Below, in pieces: positions 5,451-8,112 of a stretch of 8,112 nucleotides of DNA. Position numbers and translations under genes: made by a program. The notes below the pieces were generated by a model. That model was not told the DNA's origin. It saw only the letters and a list, made by a program, of their open reading frames with translations, and did not search any database. This DNA comes from an uncultured Clostridia bacterium (GTDB lineage Bacteria > Bacillota > Clostridia > Christensenellales > CAG-314): positions 1 to 8,112 of the forward strand of contig CAKRAM010000060.1 in the NCBI GenBank assembly GCA_934294965.1, written 5' to 3'. The first letter of the stretch is position 1. The number at the start of each line of letters is the position of its first letter.

Positions 5451-6482
5451 ATGCAATACAAATTTTTCGGCACGTCGCACGGAGAGTGCCTCGGCGGTGA
5501 AATCATCGGCTTGCCCAAAAACTTAAATTTTTCTACGACGGAAGTAGAGCGGCAGTTGCAACTGCGAAAGTGCGGCTACGGGCGTAGCAATCGCCAAAGC
5601 CGGGCGGAAACGGTAAGGTGGGATTTGTCCGAACTATCTAGCGGCAAAATCTCTTTTCAAATATCCGACGGCTGCACTGAGCAGCGTGAGGAAATCACTG
5701 CATATCGCCCGTCCCATGCCGATTTGGTCGGCACAAACCGCTACGAAGGTATGTCCGCAAGGCAAATTTCGGAAATCGCTTCGGCACGCAACAGCGTTTG
5801 CTACGTCGTGTTGGGAGCAATTTGCAAGCAAATTTTGCAAAAAGTCGGCATAACCACATATTCATATACCAAGCAAATAGGCAAAATAAAATGCCACGCC
5901 AAGTTCGTGTTTGGCAAAACCGACCAAGCGGAGCATTTCGTAAGTTTGCACTGTCCGTCAAAAGCCGTAACGGTGCGTATGCAGGCGGAAATCGACAAAA
6001 TGCGTGCAGTCGGCAATTCGCTCGGCGGCGTGTCGGTTGTAGTGGCGCACGGCGTGCCTATGGGCATTGGGGAAATCGTTCCGTACACCGCTCGGCTGGA
6101 TTCCAAAATTGCGGCAAACTTGACGGGTATTCCGTCGGTAAAGGGCATCGAGTTTGGTATAGGCTCAAATTTTGCAAGCGCGGACGGTGTTTCGGTTTGC
6201 GAAAAACTGCAGGTTAGGGGCGGACAAATCGCCTATCAAACAAACTATAGCGGCGGTATCATCGGCGGAATTTCCACAGGCGCAGATATTGTTTGCAACC
6301 TAACGATAAAGCCCGTGCCTACCGTGTGCGGAGTAAAAACAATCGACGCAAAGTCGCTTTCGGAAGTTGACGCGTTGTACGAGCGTGCCGACACCTGCGT
6401 TGTACCAAACGTCGGCACAATTGCCGAAAATCTTTTGGCGGCGGTGCTGGTCGAGCAAATGCAAAAACAAAATTTGTTGTAA
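5451..6482 (+). CDS. aroC: Chorismate synthase (divergent)
   Basis: This 343-residue enzyme converts EPSP to chorismate using reduced FMN, the last step of the shikimate pathway. The family is recognised by FGTSHGE (6-12, His10), YRPSHAD (85-91, His89), SARNSV near 111-116 followed by LGAICKQIL, GNSLGG (188-193), GVPMGIGE (201-208), IPSVKGIEFG (227-236), SGGIIGGISTG (267-277) and KPVPTV (287-292). The two histidines are those conserved in the family. Several usual residues differ: GESHG is GTSHG, RPGHAD is RPSHAD, the glycine-rich GGRSSAR loop reads EIASAR, and RHDxC near the end is RADTC. The protein is also shorter than the usual 360-390. The ATG at 5451 has AAGGA (5441-5445) 5 bases upstream and starts at the expected family N-terminus. 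It leads a tight aroC-aroB-aroA operon. A diverged functional enzyme is most likely. Confidence 0.88.
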   Translation: MQYKFFGTSHGECLGGEIIGLPKNLNFSTTEVERQLQLRKCGYGRSNRQSRAETVRWDLSELSSGKISFQISDGCTEQREEITAYRPSHADLVGTNRYEGMSARQISEIASARNSVCYVVLGAICKQILQKVGITTYSYTKQIGKIKCHAKFVFGKTDQAEHFVSLHCPSKAVTVRMQAEIDKMRAVGNSLGGVSVVVAHGVPMGIGEIVPYTARLDSKIAANLTGIPSVKGIEFGIGSNFASADGVSVCEKLQVRGGQIAYQTNYSGGIIGGISTGADIVCNLTIKPVPTVCGVKTIDAKSLSEVDALYERADTCVVPNVGTIAENLLAAVLVEQMQKQNLL

Positions 6483-6497
6483 GGGGAGTGGCTGTTT

Positions 6498-7409
6498 GTG
6501 ATTACATTCGGAAAATTCAATTTGGCGGACTATGCCGATTGCGTTGTCGTAACCGACAAAACCGTTTCCAAACTTTACAATATCGAAGGCGAAAATGTGT
6601 GCGTTTTGCCTGTCGGCGAACGCTCCAAAACCTTTGCCACAGTGCAAAAAATATGCGATTTTTGTCTAAAACGCGGCTTGACGCGCAGCGGAAAAATTGT
6701 TACGGTCGGCGGCGGAGTCGTCGGCGACGTGGCAGGGTTTGCCGCAAGCGTGTACAAACGCGGAGTAAACCTTCTGCACGTTCCCACAACGCTTCTTGCG
6801 CAGGTGGACAGCGCTATCGGCGGAAAAACGGCTGTCAATCTTGGCAAAGTCAAAAACGCCTGTGGCACTTTTTATGCGGCGGACACTTTGATAGATACCG
6901 ATTTTCTGCGCACTTTGCCGCCAAAGCAAATAAGCAACGGCTTTGGTGAAATCACCAAGTACCGCATGATAAGCAAACAAATCGACGAGGCGACGGGGCA
7001 AGGCATAGACGCGCTCATACGTAGTTGCGTCGCCTTTAAGGACGAAATTTGCAAACTTGATCCCACGGACACGGGCAAACGCCGCATTTTGAACGCAGGG
7101 CACACTTTGGGACACGCTTTGGAACTGGTTTATCGTTTGCCGCACGGTTACGCCGTCGCAAACGGACTTTATCACGAACTTAAAATAACTCAAAAACTAG
7201 GGCTTTGCTCGGATAGTTACGCCGACCGTTGGCGCAAAATTATTTCCGAGTCGTACCCGATTGTAAAAATCACCGACGAGGTTTTGCTTTTAGCCTTGCA
7301 GGACAAAAAGAACACCCAAAGCGGCAACGTTTGCTTTGTTTTGCCAACCGACGACGGGGTAAAAACAGTAACGCTCACAAAAGAGGATTTGCAGAGAATT
7401 TATGCTTAA
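6498..7409 (+). CDS. aroB: 3-dehydroquinate synthase (compact form)
   Basis: This 303-residue NAD- and metal-dependent enzyme cyclises DAHP to 3-dehydroquinate. Motifs run in family order: VGGGVVGDVAGFAAS (70-84), PTTLLAQVDSAIGGKTAVN (96-114), FYAADTLIDTDFLRTLP (125-141), GFGEITKY (148-155), LNAGHTLGHALE (198-209), PHGYAV (215-220) and DKKN (269-272). Glu151, His202 and His216 match the three zinc ligands (E. coli E184, H247, H264). Lys110 and Lys154 are also in place. It is about 50 residues shorter than usual, missing part of the N-terminus and about 25 residues after GEITKY; the normal HGEAV reads HGYAV. The start is GTG at 6498, with AAGGGGAG (6481-6488) 9 bases upstream. It begins 15 bases after aroC and its last 8 bases overlap aroA, so the three genes are surely cotranscribed. 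Confidence 0.93.
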   Translation: MITFGKFNLADYADCVVVTDKTVSKLYNIEGENVCVLPVGERSKTFATVQKICDFCLKRGLTRSGKIVTVGGGVVGDVAGFAASVYKRGVNLLHVPTTLLAQVDSAIGGKTAVNLGKVKNACGTFYAADTLIDTDFLRTLPPKQISNGFGEITKYRMISKQIDEATGQGIDALIRSCVAFKDEICKLDPTDTGKRRILNAGHTLGHALELVYRLPHGYAVANGLYHELKITQKLGLCSDSYADRWRKIISESYPIVKITDEVLLLALQDKKNTQSGNVCFVLPTDDGVKTVTLTKEDLQRIYA

Positions 7410-8112
7410 CGTAACGGGCGACGTACAACTTAATCCGCAATTTATCGGCGGCGACAAGTCGTTTTCTCATCGCGCGCTCATTTTGGCAGCCTTGGCAAAC
7501 TCGCCGTCAACAATTTCTAACTTGTCGGTGTGCGATGATGTTTTGGCAACCGCCGACTGTCTAAATAAACTCGGCGCAAAAATTACCATAGATCAAAACA
7601 CGGCAACCGTTTTGCCGATAAAAACGCCAATCGGCGGCGGTACGCTTAACTGCAAAAACAGCGGAACAACGGCAAGATTGCTTATGGGCGTGGTGTGCGG
7701 ACTAAACGTTTCGGCAACGTTTGTCGGCGACGAATCTCTTGCCGCCCGTCCGATGAAACGTGTTGCCGAACCGCTGGCAAAAATGGGCGCAAACGTCAGT
7801 TTTCAGCCGAGCGGCGAAAGCGGCTTTTTGTTTTCGGTAAAGCCTAGCCAAGGACTATTCGGCAAAACGCTTCAAGCAGAGGTTAATTCCGCGCAGGTCA
7901 AAAGTGCAGTGCTTCTTGCAGGACTTTTTGCCCAAGGGGAAACGACTTACGTTGAGCAAATTCCCACACGCAGTCATACGGAAAAAGCATTGGAAAAGTT
8001 GGGCGTGTGCCACGGCACAACGGTAATTGGCAGAAAGCGTTATGGCGGTTTCAACGTAGGCCTACCGTCGGATATTTCCTCGGCGGCGTACCTGGTGGCA
8101 CTTGCCGTAGCA
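7402..8112 (+). CDS. aroA: EPSP synthase (3-phosphoshikimate 1-carboxyvinyltransferase), 3' end missing
   Basis: The ATG at 7402 lies inside the end of aroB (8-base overlap) and opens a frame of 237 codons that runs off the window; the full protein would be about 420-430 residues. The enzyme joins phosphoenolpyruvate to shikimate-3-phosphate. Motifs are GGDKSFSHRALIL (16-28, with Lys19, Ser20 and Arg24 for substrate binding), NSGTTARLL (86-94), VGDESLAARPMKRV (108-121), NSAQVKSAVLLAGL (162-175), RSHTEKAL (190-197) and PSDISSAAYLVA (222-233). The NSG-TTARLL and ESLAARPM patterns resemble the Bacillota/class II branch more than E. coli. The glycine equivalent to E. coli Gly96 (Gly88) is kept. 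Overlap with aroB suggests translational coupling. No broken residue is visible in the part present. Confidence 0.95.
   Translation, partial: MLNVTGDVQLNPQFIGGDKSFSHRALILAALANSPSTISNLSVCDDVLATADCLNKLGAKITIDQNTATVLPIKTPIGGGTLNCKNSGTTARLLMGVVCGLNVSATFVGDESLAARPMKRVAEPLAKMGANVSFQPSGESGFLFSVKPSQGLFGKTLQAEVNSAQVKSAVLLAGLFAQGETTYVEQIPTRSHTEKALEKLGVCHGTTVIGRKRYGGFNVGLPSDISSAAYLVALAVA

Noticed and set aside
5168..5480. Minus-strand frames of about 60 codons (5168-5359, 5292-5480) in the gap before aroC
   Set aside because: No ribosome binding site, no recognisable family, and AT-rich Cys/Phe/Lys composition typical of random non-coding frames.
1..8112. CRISPR array, insertion sequence, prophage, toxin-antitoxin or defence island
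   Set aside because: No spaced direct repeats, transposase, integrase, terminal inverted repeats or recognisable defence proteins were seen. The patatin and metallo-beta-lactamase genes lack the partner genes (such as a nucleotide cyclase) expected of a CBASS-like system.

Overview
The window looks like chromosomal DNA from an anaerobic Bacillota (Clostridia-type) bacterium, perhaps an uncultured gut lineage. The support is a PerR-type regulator followed by a rubrerythrin with its rubredoxin domain at the N-terminus (the clostridial 'reverse' form), AGGAG-type ribosome binding sites, and a lipoprotein built with InlB-like and Ig-like modules. The genus cannot be read from the sequence. No mobile element, CRISPR array, rRNA or tRNA was seen, and most of the content is ordinary core metabolism and stress defence.

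Layout. (1) Bases 1-90 are the tail of an unidentified + strand gene. It converges on a TtcA-like tRNA thiolation gene (209-937, minus), and a strong stem-loop at 146-185 can terminate both. (2) Bases 938-1274 hold divergent control sequences: a very good sigma-A promoter, two Fur/PerR-like operators and an unusually long leader. They precede perR (1275-1640) and reverse rubrerythrin (1702-2244), which form a peroxide-defence unit closed by a terminator at 2262-2291. (3) A promoter at 2382-2410 drives a patatin-like phospholipase (2499-3317). It is followed by a lipoprotein (3389-5074) with an InlB-like module, an Ig-like module and a ComEC-type metallo-beta-lactamase domain, and then by candidate terminators. 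(4) After about 300 bases of AT-rich non-coding DNA comes a shikimate operon in the order aroC-aroB-aroA (5451 to the window end). Gaps are short or overlapping, and aroA runs off the edge.

How the genes work together. PerR probably represses itself and rubrerythrin until peroxide oxidises its metal site; rubrerythrin then reduces the peroxide. AroB, AroA and AroC are the 3-dehydroquinate synthase, EPSP synthase and chorismate synthase steps on the way to aromatic amino acids. The patatin and the lipoprotein could share a transcript, but nothing shows a shared function.

Points most worth a second look are the multidomain ComEC-like lipoprotein, the divergent chorismate synthase and compact dehydroquinate synthase beside a near-canonical EPSP synthase, and the long perR leader, which could mask its own ribosome binding site. 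I found no convincing evidence of an entirely new system.
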